Shown here piece by piece: positions 9,343-18,615 of a stretch of DNA of 64,000 bases. Where the stretch lies: positions 3,968,001 to 4,032,000 of the forward strand of contig NZ_CP135275.1 of the NCBI RefSeq assembly GCF_032302195.1, read 5' to 3'. The stretch is from Paenibacillus sp. MMS20-IR301 (GTDB lineage: Bacteria > Bacillota > Bacilli > Paenibacillales > Paenibacillaceae). The translations under genes were made by a program, and so were the position numbers. The notes under the pieces are model-generated. The model ran no database searches, was not told where the DNA came from, and saw only the letters and a program-made list of their open reading frames with translations. Each line of letters starts with the position of its first letter. Within the stretch, counting starts at the first letter, position 1.

Positions 9343-9520
9343 ATGTTGTACATTTTACAACATGGTTACCTCATTACCGGGGAGTTCGCACGTAATCTTG
9401 TATGCAATACAACAATCGTCTCAGATTTCCGCTCAACAGAGAGAAAATGCTGTATCTTCTACAACAATCTTTACTTTCAGCTGAAATCCCGAAGAGATTG
9501 TTGTAAAATCTGCAGTATTT
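9343..9520. repeat. Cluster of four short palindromic repeats (TGTTGTA/TACAACA type)
   Basis: Unit 1 is a perfect inverted repeat, ATGTTGTA (9343-9350) and TACAACAT (9356-9363) around CATTT. Unit 2 is TTGTAT-GCA-ATACAA (9398-9412) followed by CAATC. Unit 3 is ATGCTGTA-TCTTC-TACAACA (9448-9466) followed by ATC. Unit 4 lies in the opposite orientation, GATTGTTGTA...TGCAGTA (9496-9518). The shared consensus and alternating orientation indicate a dispersed extragenic palindromic element, not an operator of one gene. Confidence 0.7.
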
Positions 9521-9608
9521 CAGTGTGAAGCATCCCATGGCGAGGCTCTAGCATAAGATGCTGACCAGGCACTCTGTGGGGACCCGTAAGTATCTAAGGT
9601 ATTGCTGC

Positions 9609-9652
9609 AAAAAAACAGCCCGCAAAATTACTTTTGCAGGCTGTGGTTTATA
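9609..9652 (-). terminator. Rho-independent terminator of the 9670-10752 gene
   Basis: Arms ACAGCCCGCAAAA and TTTTGCAGGCTGT surround a short loop near 9631, with one bulge. On the minus strand the stem is followed by a run of T residues (AAAAAA at about 9609-9615 on the plus strand). It lies directly after the oxidoreductase stop codon. Confidence 0.85.
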
Positions 9653-9669
9653 GGGTTTCTTCTTCCGGC

Positions 9670-10752
9670 TTAATCGAAGTATACAGCCTTGCCTGTACGT
9701 GCCGATTCATACAGCGCCTCCAGAATCAGGGAAACCGCGTAGGCCTGTTCAGGTAATACCACCGGATCCTTATCCTGATCAATCGCTTCAATCCACTTTC
9801 TCATTTCCAGGTCAGGCGCACTTTCCGCTTTACCGTCATAGAAGGCTACGCCGCCTGCACTCAGCTCAATCTCATTCTTATATAAGCGGCCGTGCTGTTC
9901 TCCGTTAATGCGCAGGCCGTCTTTCATATCCGCACCGGCCTCCGTTCCGCTGAGGCTGCATTTCGCCTCATCCACATCGAGGGAGTTCAGCGCCCAGCTG
10001 GATTCCAGCATAATCGTTGCCCCATTCTCCATCACAATCATGCCAAACGCTGAATCCTCCACCTTGAATTTGGCCGGGTCCCACGGTCCCCAGGCATTGG
10101 CGGCATTTTCCCGCTGGGACAGCTCATGATACTTGGTGCCCAGAACAACCTTCGGCTTGTAGTTATCCATCATCCACAAGGTAAGATCGAGTGCATGGGT
10201 GCCGATATCAATAAGCGGTCCTCCGCCCTGCTTCTCCTCATCCAGAAATACGCCCCAGGTAGGCACGGCTCTTCTTCTGATGGCATGCGCTTTAGCGTAA
10301 TAGATATGGCCTAGTTGTCCGGTTTCACAGAGTTTTTTCAGGAACAGGCTGTCTTCTCTGAAACGGTTATTATACCCGATTGTCAGCTTCTTGCCTGTCC
10401 GCTTGGCGGCATCCACCATTCTCTGGGCATCGGCTGCCGTCTTGGCCATCGGCTTCTCACACATGACATGCTTGCCGGCTTCCAGCGCAGCAACAGAGAT
10501 GTCCGCATGCGATTCATTCGGCGTAAGCACATGGATAATATCGAGCGTAGGATCTTCAAGCAAAGCCTCATAACTGGTGTAGACTTTCGCCTCAGCCGTT
10601 CCATATTGCTCTGCAGCGGTCTCTGCCCGTTCCTGAACAATATCGCAGAAGGCTACCATTTCAATATTGTCCAGCTTGCTTAAGCTCGGCAGATGTTTGC
10701 CGTTCGCAATTCCCCCGCAGCCGATGATGCCTATCCGGTATACTTTACTCAT
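9670..10752 (-). CDS. Gfo/Idh/MocA family NAD(P)-dependent oxidoreductase
   Basis: A cytosolic sugar or inositol dehydrogenase-type enzyme of about 360 residues. The N-terminal Rossmann fold begins VYRIGIIGCGGIANGKHLPSL (GxGxxA-type nucleotide site). EKPMAKTAADAQRM contains the family EKP motif with the catalytic lysine. GGGPLIDIGTHALDLTLWMM is the conserved C-terminal substrate-site motif. The ATG at 10752 has GTGAGG nine bases upstream. Earlier in-frame starts (GTG 10767, ATG 10761) overlap the end of the AraC gene and have poor ribosome binding sites. It is probably translationally coupled to the AraC gene. The specific substrate cannot be told from sequence. Confidence 0.9.
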   Translation of the reverse strand: MSKVYRIGIIGCGGIANGKHLPSLSKLDNIEMVAFCDIVQERAETAAEQYGTAEAKVYTSYEALLEDPTLDIIHVLTPNESHADISVAALEAGKHVMCEKPMAKTAADAQRMVDAAKRTGKKLTIGYNNRFREDSLFLKKLCETGQLGHIYYAKAHAIRRRAVPTWGVFLDEEKQGGGPLIDIGTHALDLTLWMMDNYKPKVVLGTKYHELSQRENAANAWGPWDPAKFKVEDSAFGMIVMENGATIMLESSWALNSLDVDEAKCSLSGTEAGADMKDGLRINGEQHGRLYKNEIELSAGGVAFYDGKAESAPDLEMRKWIEAIDQDKDPVVLPEQAYAVSLILEALYESARTGKAVYFD

Positions 10753-10763
10753 ATTACTCATCC

Positions 10764-11675
10764 TCACTTTATCGTAGTTTTCCCGTTCCTGTAGGCCCGG
10801 GGAGTCATTCCTAACCGCTTACGGAACACATTATGCAAATAGCTGGCATTCGCAAACCCTTCTGACTGCGCGATCATTTCAATCGGCTCATTACCTTCGG
10901 ACAGCTTGCGGCATACCGCTTCGAGCCGGATATTCTCAAGAATATGGGTGAAGGAATTACCCGGATCTGCCTTATTAAAAATCCGCTGCAGCTGCCTGGC
11001 GCTGATGTTCAGCTTCTCTGCCACATTATCCAGCGTCACAGCCCCCGAATAATTAGCCCGCATATACTGGATCGCATATTCATATCTGTAGGTCACCATA
11101 TCCCGCACCGGCGCCTCCGCCCGGATTCCTTCCGGATCATAAGCCCTGGCGGTTCTAAGCAGAATACTGATTACACACTGTCTAATCGCCGTATAGTATC
11201 CGGTAAACTTCACCTCGCAGGCCTCGTAGGCTTCCGGGAAACAGTTCATGGCATGATGCCGGTCGTGGATCGGGAGCAGCGGGAGCTTCCGCAGCTTGCC
11301 GACACACTCCTCCGCCTCTGTTACCTCCCACGGATTAACTTCCGGCCTGATTTTGGGTCTGATATCAACATGCAAGCATAACTCTTCCATAGCTTCATCC
11401 GGGTCAGCTTCCTGGTAATGCATGACACCCGGCCCCGTCAGGTACAGCATCCCCTTAGTCAAGGGATATTCCTGCCCGGCGAGAATCACCTTTCCTTTAC
11501 CGCCGGGAATGAAATGAAATTCAAACTCGGCATGATTATGGAAATCAATGATTCTTCCGGCGGGGAAAGAAGTCAGATGGAACCGGAGCACCGAAATTTC
11601 ATAATGTCCCCACTCGATGGTAATATCGAGCCTCTCCAGCAAATCCGGCCGCTGAGACATCATCTGATACATCAT
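10764..11675 (-). CDS. AraC family transcriptional regulator with cupin sensor domain
   Basis: A 303-residue regulator. The N-terminal cupin (about 25-110, with DFHNHAEFEFHFIPGGKGKV and the histidines of an HxH sugar-binding face) is followed by a C-terminal pair of HTH motifs (LDNVAEKLNISARQLQRIFNK and EMIAQSEGFANASYLHNVFRKRLGMTPRAYR). It lies between two Gfo/Idh/MocA genes, and its ends abut or overlap both, so all three form one operon. Presumably it responds to the sugar metabolised by these enzymes. The ATG at 11675 follows AAGG, only four bases after the upstream gene's stop. Confidence 0.9.
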   Translation of the reverse strand: MMYQMMSQRPDLLERLDITIEWGHYEISVLRFHLTSFPAGRIIDFHNHAEFEFHFIPGGKGKVILAGQEYPLTKGMLYLTGPGVMHYQEADPDEAMEELCLHVDIRPKIRPEVNPWEVTEAEECVGKLRKLPLLPIHDRHHAMNCFPEAYEACEVKFTGYYTAIRQCVISILLRTARAYDPEGIRAEAPVRDMVTYRYEYAIQYMRANYSGAVTLDNVAEKLNISARQLQRIFNKADPGNSFTHILENIRLEAVCRKLSEGNEPIEMIAQSEGFANASYLHNVFRKRLGMTPRAYRNGKTTIK

Positions 11676-11679
11676 AACC

Positions 11680-12675
11680 TTAATCTGCCAACGGGATAAC
11701 CCGTCCTTCTTCAGCCGAGCGGTTCGCAGCTTCCATTAACCGGGTCAGCTCCAGGGCAGCCTGGATATTCCGGGCCGCTTCCGTATCACTCTGGATGTGA
11801 TTGACCCATTGTTCAAAGGCACTGGCCTGATTATCCTTAAGCGGAATCTCCGTCCAGCCCTCTGCGGCAGCTTCAAGCTTGTTGCTCTTAAGCAGCAATT
11901 TCGCCTCAGGTGTTCCGTAGAGCAGCGTTCCTTCTGTCCCGTGAACCTCAATCGTAAACGGCGAATGGCTGTTCACAAATCCGGCCTCGACCACACCGAT
12001 GGCTCCTGAAGCAGTAGATAAAGTTGCTACTGCATTATCCTCCACTTCTTTTCCGGTGATATACCCGAAGCTCGCACTTACACTGGTCACTTCCTGACCC
12101 AGGAACAGCCGGGTTAAGTACATCGGATGGCAGCCGAGGTCAATCAAAGCGCCGCCCAGACATTGTTCCCTGTTATAAAAGTGCTCCGGCAGCCAGCCGG
12201 CAATCGCCCCGTTGTGGGATAAGCGGGCCCGGACATACGTTATTCCGCCTAACAGCCCCTTGCTGATTATCTCGGAAATGGACAATGTATATCCGTCATT
12301 CAACCGCGGCAAGGATACGGTAAACTTCACCCCGCTCCGGTTAATCTCGGTCATAATCTCTTCGGTTTCCTGCACGGTTGGAGCAATGACCTTCTCGGTA
12401 AAGATATGCTTGCCTGCTTTGGCAGCGGCCGTGATTACATCCTTATGAAGGTTAGTCGGCGCATCCACGATGACAGCGTTAACATCTTCTTGAGCCAGCA
12501 TATCCCCGAGCGATGCAAAGAAGGGAACCTGCAGTGTATCCGCTGCTTCTTGCCCTCGCAATATATCTTCATCCCATACTGCAGCAATATACGTATCCTC
12601 ATGCGCCTGTACCTGCTTCACATAATCCCAGGCATGTACATGCCAAAAGCTGATTACACCAATGCCAATGCTCAT
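11680..12675 (-). CDS. Gfo/Idh/MocA family oxidoreductase
   Basis: A 331-residue NAD(P)-dependent dehydrogenase-like protein and the first gene of the three-gene operon. The Rossmann start is IGIGVISFWHVHAWDYVKQVQ, where the usual GxGxxA is replaced by VISFWHVHA, as seen in some family members. TEKVIAPTVQETEEIM replaces the standard EKP by EKV. GGALIDLGCHPMYLTRLFLG is the C-terminal family motif. The altered nucleotide and EKP motifs suggest it is a distant paralogue of the 9670-10752 enzyme, perhaps with a different cofactor preference. Substrate unknown. Confidence 0.85.
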   Translation of the reverse strand: MSIGIGVISFWHVHAWDYVKQVQAHEDTYIAAVWDEDILRGQEAADTLQVPFFASLGDMLAQEDVNAVIVDAPTNLHKDVITAAAKAGKHIFTEKVIAPTVQETEEIMTEINRSGVKFTVSLPRLNDGYTLSISEIISKGLLGGITYVRARLSHNGAIAGWLPEHFYNREQCLGGALIDLGCHPMYLTRLFLGQEVTSVSASFGYITGKEVEDNAVATLSTASGAIGVVEAGFVNSHSPFTIEVHGTEGTLLYGTPEAKLLLKSNKLEAAAEGWTEIPLKDNQASAFEQWVNHIQSDTEAARNIQAALELTRLMEAANRSAEEGRVIPLAD

Positions 12676-12838
12676 TCGTCAAGACCTCCAACATATAGTA
12701 TTCTGACATCCACCTATAAGGTAACATATATGAACCTCTTTTATTAGTAGGATAATGCGACAATAAATGTGTAATATTACGACATTGTTTACAGACTGCT
12801 TGTAACCCGGATTCTCGGCGCCTTCCTCTTTGCATATA

Positions 12839-12866
12839 AAGAGCAGCCGGTCGCCCGGCTGCTCTT
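12839..12866 (-). terminator. Terminator of the secreted mosaic protein gene
   Basis: Perfect 12-bp stem AAGAGCAGCCGG (12839-12850) and CCGGCTGCTCTT (12855-12866) with a four-base loop, 20 bases after the stop codon of 12887-16186. The minus-strand tail is TATATGC, so the T tract is weak. Confidence 0.8.
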
Positions 12867-12886
12867 CTAGTTACCTGTTCAGCTTA

Positions 12887-15800
12887 TTACTTGCTGACAG
12901 TTACCTTGATCACGTCACTTTCCGTTACGCCTGCTGCATTGACCAGCTCTGCCCGGTATTCGTACACACCGGAAGCACGGCCGCTGACGGCTGTACCTGC
13001 GCTCTGCGCCGAAGGCGTGCCCGCGGTCAGCGCCTGCGTATCAATCAGCACTCCGTTCTCATATAAACGGTACTCTGCAGCGTTAGTCCCCCACCACAGA
13101 TTCATCGTTACTGTGTACGAGCCGTCTCCGTCCCAGTTGTCATGGGCCAGGACCGGCTTGCCCGGAGCGGCGTCACGGATCGTCACTGTAAGCGGCTGGC
13201 TCTTGGTTGTGCCGTATTTATTAGTCAGCTCCGCCGTGTATACGTAGGTGCCGTTCGGCTTGCCTTGAATTTCTGTGCCGTCTGTCTGGGCAGATGGGGA
13301 AATATCCTTCAGCTGCTTGGAATCGATCAGTGTGCCGTTCTCATAAAGCTTGTAGCTGGCAGCATTATTGCCCCACCACAAATTCATGGTTATGGTATAG
13401 CTGCCGTTGCTCAGCCCGTTGCTGTGGCCGCTGTTAGAGGACAGCACAGCCTGCCCGGGCTTATCCTTCGCAAGTACAGCTCCGCCTGTAATCTGGAACG
13501 TGTAGCTCTTCTCAGCCGTGTTGCCTGCGGTATCCGTCACGATGTATTTAACAGTATGCGTCCCCGCGCCCAGTCCGGCAGCGCTAATCGTCTGCCCTTC
13601 CGCTACCGGCTGTCCATCCAGCAGAAGCTGCTTGGAGGCTACGCCGGAGAGCTTGTCCTCAGCAGTAAGTTCGAACTTCAGCTGTGCGTCCTCCGCCACA
13701 TCGCCGACCGCATGGCCGGACTCCGTCAGCACTGCTGCCGGCACAGCTGTGTCGATATTAAGGTTCAGCGTCTTGGCTGCTTCCGCCTTCCCCTTAGCTG
13801 ATACCGCATGATAAGCCAGCGTATGCCGGCCGTCTTCGCTTACAGCCACCGGTGCGCTATACAAGGCTTCCGCACCGCTGTTCAGCGAAGTATAAATCTT
13901 GGCTGCAGCGGAATCAGCCTCAAGGCTCACTTCAACGGACCGGTTCAGCCAGCCGGCAGCATTGGGCTCCGCTGACAGCTTCGCCGCCGTTACCGGAGCC
14001 GCTTCCTCTTCCAGGAGGCTGAAGTCGGCAAGACCTCTCGGCTTGAGCTGGAAGACGCCTTTGAAGATTGCGGCAACGCCTGTAATATTCAGCTTCTGTC
14101 CTACCGCATACGGGAAGCTGTCCTGCGTAATGCCTGTCCGGACATCCACCCGGATATGATTGCTTGTCCCGTCAGCAGCAACAGCATCGAATTCGAAGGA
14201 ACCGCTTGGAGCAGCGGGGATGATATTCGTTACCTCCACGTTGCTAAGCTTGAGCAGCTGGCCCTGATTGCTGTCGTTCACCGCTGGTGCGGCAACGGGC
14301 TGGGGCAGCGCTGCTGTACCGGTCTTCTCAATCTTAACTACTTCAGTCAGCTCCAGCTCCGTATTGTACAGTGCTGTAGAAGCTGTTACCTTGACCTTGT
14401 CACCGGCATGGAACCCGCTTTGGCTCTGGTAGACATACAATCCGCCTGTCCCATCCTGCAGATAAAAGGTTTGCCCGCCGAAGATTCCCGGCTCAGTCGT
14501 AACAACGCCTTCAACCGTCACCAGGGAACCTGCAGCCTTGGTCCGGGCTTCGGAGATGGCTACGGCTGCCGGAATCGGATCTTCCCCGGCCGGCAGCGGC
14601 TCTGCCGGAACGTTGCCGAGCGTTACCGCTGCAGTCACCAGATTCGTGCCGTTCTGGCGCAGACGCAGATTGGAGGCTGCTGTAGTGCCCGGCTTAATCT
14701 GCACGGTCAGATCCTTGGAGGCATGGCCATTCAGGTCGGCAGTCAGGCTGAAGTTAGCGCTGTAGCCGTAGCTGCCTGGCCAGCTGCCGTCACTGTTCTG
14801 GATCTTGGCAATCTGGGCGCCGCCGCTCACCTGGTAGATGCCCAGCTGGAAGCCGGATACACTGGTGCCCGCCGGAATATTATCCGCACTGACGCGGATC
14901 TGGAAATTCTGCGCGTTCGGCAGCACAGCCTGATGCGTGAATTTATATGAGGCATTCGCAGAAGATGCCGGCCCGCCGTAGGAGCCTGCTTTAAAGGTGG
15001 TACGGTCATACCATTTGTAGCCCGCGTTCGGTGCAGCCCATGGCTCCGGCTGCGGCTCGGTGGACAGCGCCGGCTCTTCGAACGGCAGGAGCTGAGTCGG
15101 CTGATCCAGCGTCAAGCCGCTTACCTGGGTGAAATCCGTATAGCTCTCCTGCTCGGCGAGCCAGTTCACGGTGTTCACCAGAAGCTCAGCATCGTCGGCT
15201 TCCTTGAAGCCGTCGTATGTTGTTTTGCGTGCGCCGGTATCCTCACGCAGATACTTCGGCGTGATATCCTCCACCGGGGAGGAGTCGCCGATGAAGGCAG
15301 CTTTGCCGGCGCCCTTCTTGGCCACAGCCACGTAAGGGCCTTCCGCTACACCGCCGCCGTTATAGACACCCTGGTCCACAGCATTGCCCCAGGCAGCGTT
15401 CGTCTTCGGCAGATAGACGATTCCCTTTGCCCGGGCCGGGTCAAGGATCGCCAGTGTAGAGCCGGCATGCATAGCAACTGCTGATACGCCGGAGGTAATA
15501 CCAAAAGCCTGGGCAGGAGCCACGATGTTATTCGCAGTAATATCGCCGAGCGCGTTGTAACGGAACCTTACACCGAACTCTTCCGCCAGCCAGTCGGAGC
15601 TGACTACGCCCTGCATAGCGGCAGAACCGGCTTCTTCAGCACTCATGCCTTTGGCCGGATTGTCCCATGCACCGCGGCGGTAGCCGTTGAAGGACTCGTT
15701 GCCGTCCCAGCGGTTTTTATTGCGGTCTGCGTTGTAGTGGTCACCAATGAAAAAGATGCTGCCGCCGTTCTCCACATAGTCCGCCATTGCCGCCTGCTCG

Positions 15801-16186
15801 CTGGCTTTATAAGGAATATTGGCTTCAGCCACGATGAAGACATCATAACCGGACAGGTCACTGGACGTAATCGGAGTTGTCTTGCGCAGCTCCTTGACGT
15901 AATATCCTTCCTGGGCGAGCGCATTGCCAAAGTCGGAAAAAGCACCGTCGATCACCCAGTCAGCCGCTCCGGCCGTCTGCGCATGGGTATTGTCGAACAG
16001 AATCTTCTGGCCGGCACGCTCATTAACCACCTTGGCTTCAATGTACGGCGCGGGATCGCTTGGCCCGTCAGCATATACAGCCGTTCCGGCTCCGAATGCG
16101 AATAATTGCAACGGCACAGCAACCGCTGCAACCAGCGTGCTGTTAAGCAGCTTCTTTGTCCAACCTGAATGCTTCTTCCTCTTCAT
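12887..16186 (-). CDS. Large secreted multidomain protein with OB-fold and chitinase-type C-terminal repeats
   Basis: A 1099-residue exported protein. The signal peptide covers residues 1-39 ([21 protein letters not shown], cleavage near VYADG). Residues 58-345 form a GATase/IFT52-like alpha/beta domain ([45 protein letters not shown]). Residues 385-525 are a beta-rich module. Residues 540-725 resemble an OB-fold nucleic-acid-binding module of YhcR-type secreted nucleases ([31 protein letters not shown]). Residues 733-900 are Ig-like. Residues 910-1004 and 1008-1098 are two copies of a chitinase-associated module ([22 protein letters not shown]). No hydrolase signature is certain, and there is no SLH or sortase signal. 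ATG follows AGGAGG. Role unknown; it may bind or process an extracellular polymer. Confidence 0.75.
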   Translation of the reverse strand: MKRKKHSGWTKKLLNSTLVAAVAVPLQLFAFGAGTAVYADGPSDPAPYIEAKVVNERAGQKILFDNTHAQTAGAADWVIDGAFSDFGNALAQEGYYVKELRKTTPITSSDLSGYDVFIVAEANIPYKASEQAAMADYVENGGSIFFIGDHYNADRNKNRWDGNESFNGYRRGAWDNPAKGMSAEEAGSAAMQGVVSSDWLAEEFGVRFRYNALGDITANNIVAPAQAFGITSGVSAVAMHAGSTLAILDPARAKGIVYLPKTNAAWGNAVDQGVYNGGGVAEGPYVAVAKKGAGKAAFIGDSSPVEDITPKYLREDTGARKTTYDGFKEADDAELLVNTVNWLAEQESYTDFTQVSGLTLDQPTQLLPFEEPALSTEPQPEPWAAPNAGYKWYDRTTFKAGSYGGPASSANASYKFTHQAVLPNAQNFQIRVSADNIPAGTSVSGFQLGIYQVSGGAQIAKIQNSDGSWPGSYGYSANFSLTADLNGHASKDLTVQIKPGTTAASNLRLRQNGTNLVTAAVTLGNVPAEPLPAGEDPIPAAVAISEARTKAAGSLVTVEGVVTTEPGIFGGQTFYLQDGTGGLYVYQSQSGFHAGDKVKVTASTALYNTELELTEVVKIEKTGTAALPQPVAAPAVNDSNQGQLLKLSNVEVTNIIPAAPSGSFEFDAVAADGTSNHIRVDVRTGITQDSFPYAVGQKLNITGVAAIFKGVFQLKPRGLADFSLLEEEAAPVTAAKLSAEPNAAGWLNRSVEVSLEADSAAAKIYTSLNSGAEALYSAPVAVSEDGRHTLAYHAVSAKGKAEAAKTLNLNIDTAVPAAVLTESGHAVGDVAEDAQLKFELTAEDKLSGVASKQLLLDGQPVAEGQTISAAGLGAGTHTVKYIVTDTAGNTAEKSYTFQITGGAVLAKDKPGQAVLSSNSGHSNGLSNGSYTITMNLWWGNNAASYKLYENGTLIDSKQLKDISPSAQTDGTEIQGKPNGTYVYTAELTNKYGTTKSQPLTVTIRDAAPGKPVLAHDNWDGDGSYTVTMNLWWGTNAAEYRLYENGVLIDTQALTAGTPSAQSAGTAVSGRASGVYEYRAELVNAAGVTESDVIKVTVSK

Positions 16187-16506
16187 GTCCTGCCTCCTTA
16201 GATAATAGATCGGCGGCCTTTACCATAATTGTCCACCGCTTGTCGTCTTATATGCTAGCGTCCAAGGATCAAGCAAAACCCATTTTTATGTAAAGTGCTG
16301 CAAAATTATACTTTTGAACTAGAATTGCCGCAGGGAGCCGGTCGAAATTTGTAACTTAATTATGAAAAAAGTCACATTACTGCCCGAACTTAGTCTGGAA
16401 CGTCCTGAGTGGTTTTACACAAACAGAGCAGCCGGCTTTAGTAGCGCGGCTGCTCTGTTTACATATTTATTTTACGTTAACACACTTTTCGAATACATAG
16501 CCTCAA
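16187..16506. other. Non-coding interval with terminator
   Basis: The 320 bases hold the upstream region of the secreted mosaic gene and the terminator of the metal-uptake operon (16421-16460). I see no further gene. Confidence 0.6.
16421..16460 (-). terminator. Terminator of the metal-chelate uptake operon
   Basis: Arms AAACAGAGCAGCCG (16421-16434) and CGGCTGCTCTGTTT (16447-16460) form a 14-bp perfect stem with a 12-base loop. It lies 47 bases after the last permease gene. T residues in the arm end allow termination in either direction. Confidence 0.85.
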
Positions 16507-17571
16507 TCAGCCCGAATCATTATTCAGCAGCGATTTCCGCAAAAGAAACAAAAAGAACGGCGCCCCCAGCAGCGTGGTAACCGCCCCAACCGGCAGACTG
16601 GTCTGATGATTCTCCATGCCCGGAAATGGAAGCCTGAGTGTGATGCTTTGTCCAATCCAATCTGAAGTGAGCAATAACAGGGCTGAGAACAAAGCACTGA
16701 CCGGAAATAACACAACTGGTCTTCGTCCTGCAAGCAATGAAGCAATATGTGGTCCTATAAGTCCGACAAAGCCGATAGCGCCTACTACGGAGACCGAGGC
16801 TGCCGTTAACCCTGAGGCAATAATCAGCAGAATTACTCTGGAACGGTTTACGCTAAGGCCCAGTCCGGTGGCAGCAGCATCTCCTAATTGAAGCAGTTCG
16901 GCTTTTCTCGCATACAGCATGGACAGCACCAGGCCTATTATCGTCCAAGGCCAGAGCAAGGACCAGCTGGACCAGCTCCGTCCATTCAGGGAACCAAACG
17001 TCCACAACAAAATGGCGGACAATCCCTGTTGACCCTGTAAAAGAAACAGCGATGTTGCCGACTGTAGTACGGCGGTCACAATTAGGCCTGTTAGCGCAAG
17101 CCGTGTTCTATTGCCGGCATGTCCGGCATTGAGGGTAATAACCAGTAACACGGCCCCCAGTCCGCCCAATAAGGCGACAACCGTAAGCGGTACGGATTGG
17201 ACCAGCGGTTCAGCGGCAAAGGTAAGCCATAGCACGGCAGACAGCACAGCACAGGAGGATGCACCTACAAGACCGGGTTCTACTAGCGGGTTCCGCATGA
17301 CAACCTGCAGGATGGCTCCGGCAGTACCCAGCATCAGGCCGGCGGCAATGGCAATTAACGCACGCGGCAATCTTAAATTCCAGACGATATAACGCAGGTC
17401 CTCCTCGCTGCCGTGATGAAGCAAGGCCTGCATGACCTGCCCAGGAGTCAGTGGAGTTTTACCAAGGCCAATATGCAGAATGAACAACACCGAGATGCCC
17501 AGCAGAAGGCAACAACAGATTCCTTTTGTGCTCAGGCCCTGAACCCCTGCCTTGCCCCCTTTCTTAATCAT
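16507..17571 (-). CDS. FecCD-family metal-chelate ABC permease, second subunit
   Basis: A 354-residue polytopic permease with about nine to ten membrane segments. Family signatures are GTAGAILQVVMRNPLVEPGLVG (after TM2) and GAIGFVGLIGPHIASLLAG. It overlaps the upstream permease gene by eight bases (17564-17571), so the two are translationally coupled and should form a heterodimer of BtuC/FepDG type. Imports a metal-chelator complex with the lipoprotein at 18616-19647. No ATPase gene follows; the terminator comes directly after this gene. The Zur box ahead of the operon suggests zinc or another divalent metal chelate instead of ferric siderophore. Confidence 0.9.
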   Translation of the reverse strand: MIKKGGKAGVQGLSTKGICCCLLLGISVLFILHIGLGKTPLTPGQVMQALLHHGSEEDLRYIVWNLRLPRALIAIAAGLMLGTAGAILQVVMRNPLVEPGLVGASSCAVLSAVLWLTFAAEPLVQSVPLTVVALLGGLGAVLLVITLNAGHAGNRTRLALTGLIVTAVLQSATSLFLLQGQQGLSAILLWTFGSLNGRSWSSWSLLWPWTIIGLVLSMLYARKAELLQLGDAAATGLGLSVNRSRVILLIIASGLTAASVSVVGAIGFVGLIGPHIASLLAGRRPVVLFPVSALFSALLLLTSDWIGQSITLRLPFPGMENHQTSLPVGAVTTLLGAPFFLFLLRKSLLNNDSG

Positions 17572-18595
17572 TGCTTCCTCCTCCTTGACGCTTTAAAAAC
17601 AGCAGCAGGAACACGCTCCCGCCGAGCAGCGTTGTCCACACCCCGACGGGAATTTCCATAGGATAAAACAATAACCGGGCAACTGTATCCGCCATCACTA
17701 ACAAGACGCCGCCAGCTAACACGGCTAACGGCAGCATCCGGCGTATATCCACTATTCCCAGCAGGGTACGAATGATATGCGGCGCAATCAAGGCTATATA
17801 CCCGATGGGGCCGCACTGGGCAACGGTTATGGCTACCAATCCTGTACAGACACCCAGGACAAGAATACGTACACGCAGCACCTTAACCCCGAGTCCTGCG
17901 GCTGCTTCATCCCCCAGCTGCAGCATATTAAGCGTACGGGTGAACGCAAAAGCCACGGGAAGTATAATAAAGGTCCAGGGCAGCATAGGCAGGATATGAT
18001 CCCAGCTGCGGTTAGCAAGCGAACCAAGCAAATAGGTGTAAAGCAGGTTTACATCGTTGCTTGTCGCAAGTGCAATCAGGACAATAAGCAATCCGTTCAG
18101 AACAGCAGAGACAGACATGCCAATCAGAAGCATGCCGGCCGCCCCCCGGCTCCCTCTTGCTGAGAGCACGACGCATAATCCGCCGGACAGACCTCCAAAC
18201 AAAGCGACTGCCGGATGCATAAGGACTGCAACCGGTAAATGCAGCACGGTTACAGCAGCCATGGCAAGCGAGGCTCCCGATGACACGCCCAGCAGCTCAG
18301 GTCCTGCCAGCCTGTTATTCATTACAGCCTGCATTAGCGCGCCAGCAGCGCCAAGCATCATCCCGGCAAGCAGGCCCAGCAGGACCCGGGGAATTCTCAT
18401 CTCCCAGATCACTGTTCTCTGCAGATCACTGCCTGTCCGCTGAAAAATAATACCGCCCAGCTCCTGCAACGGGATCTCCGGTGACCCCGAGCTTATATTG
18501 AAGAGGGCCGTCCCTGCAAACAGTGTACAGAATATGACGACCGGAAGGAGTACACCTCTTCTGCCCATCCCGCTGATTTGCGGTTCTATTCGCAT
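17564..18595 (-). CDS. FecCD-family metal-chelate ABC permease, first subunit
   Basis: A 343-residue membrane protein. Signatures: GMMLGAAGALMQAVMNNRLAGPELLGVSSGAS and CGPIGYIALIAPHIIRTLLG. It starts 20 bases after the binding-protein gene and overlaps the next permease gene. It makes the membrane channel with that partner. The family is known for ferric siderophores, haem, cobalamin and, less often, zincophores; the regulatory site points to zinc status. Confidence 0.9.
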   Translation of the reverse strand: MRIEPQISGMGRRGVLLPVVIFCTLFAGTALFNISSGSPEIPLQELGGIIFQRTGSDLQRTVIWEMRIPRVLLGLLAGMMLGAAGALMQAVMNNRLAGPELLGVSSGASLAMAAVTVLHLPVAVLMHPAVALFGGLSGGLCVVLSARGSRGAAGMLLIGMSVSAVLNGLLIVLIALATSNDVNLLYTYLLGSLANRSWDHILPMLPWTFIILPVAFAFTRTLNMLQLGDEAAAGLGVKVLRVRILVLGVCTGLVAITVAQCGPIGYIALIAPHIIRTLLGIVDIRRMLPLAVLAGGVLLVMADTVARLLFYPMEIPVGVWTTLLGGSVFLLLFLKRQGGGSND

Positions 18596-18615
18596 CCGGA
18601 TTCACCTTCTCCTGT

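Larger units (their letters stand above)
8955..9669. other. Gene-poor interval with promoter, repeats and terminator
   Basis: About 715 bases lie between the YesM gene and the next oxidoreductase. It holds promoter copy C (9010-9064), a sequence resembling a plus-strand promoter (TTGACC, 18 bases, TAGAAT near 9180-9209) with GAGGAGA near 9241 but no usable start codon, a palindromic repeat cluster (9343-9520) and a terminator (9609-9652). A 77-codon open frame on the minus strand at 9080-9313 has no recognisable features and is not accepted as a gene. Confidence 0.6.

Noticed and set aside
9343..9520. CRISPR array
   Set aside because: The repeats are short, palindromic, irregularly spaced and in both orientations; there are no uniform spacers or cas genes.
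13142..14950. Several long plus-strand frames opposite the secreted mosaic gene
   Set aside because: They are mirror frames of a G+C-rich coding sequence, without ribosome binding sites or known motifs.
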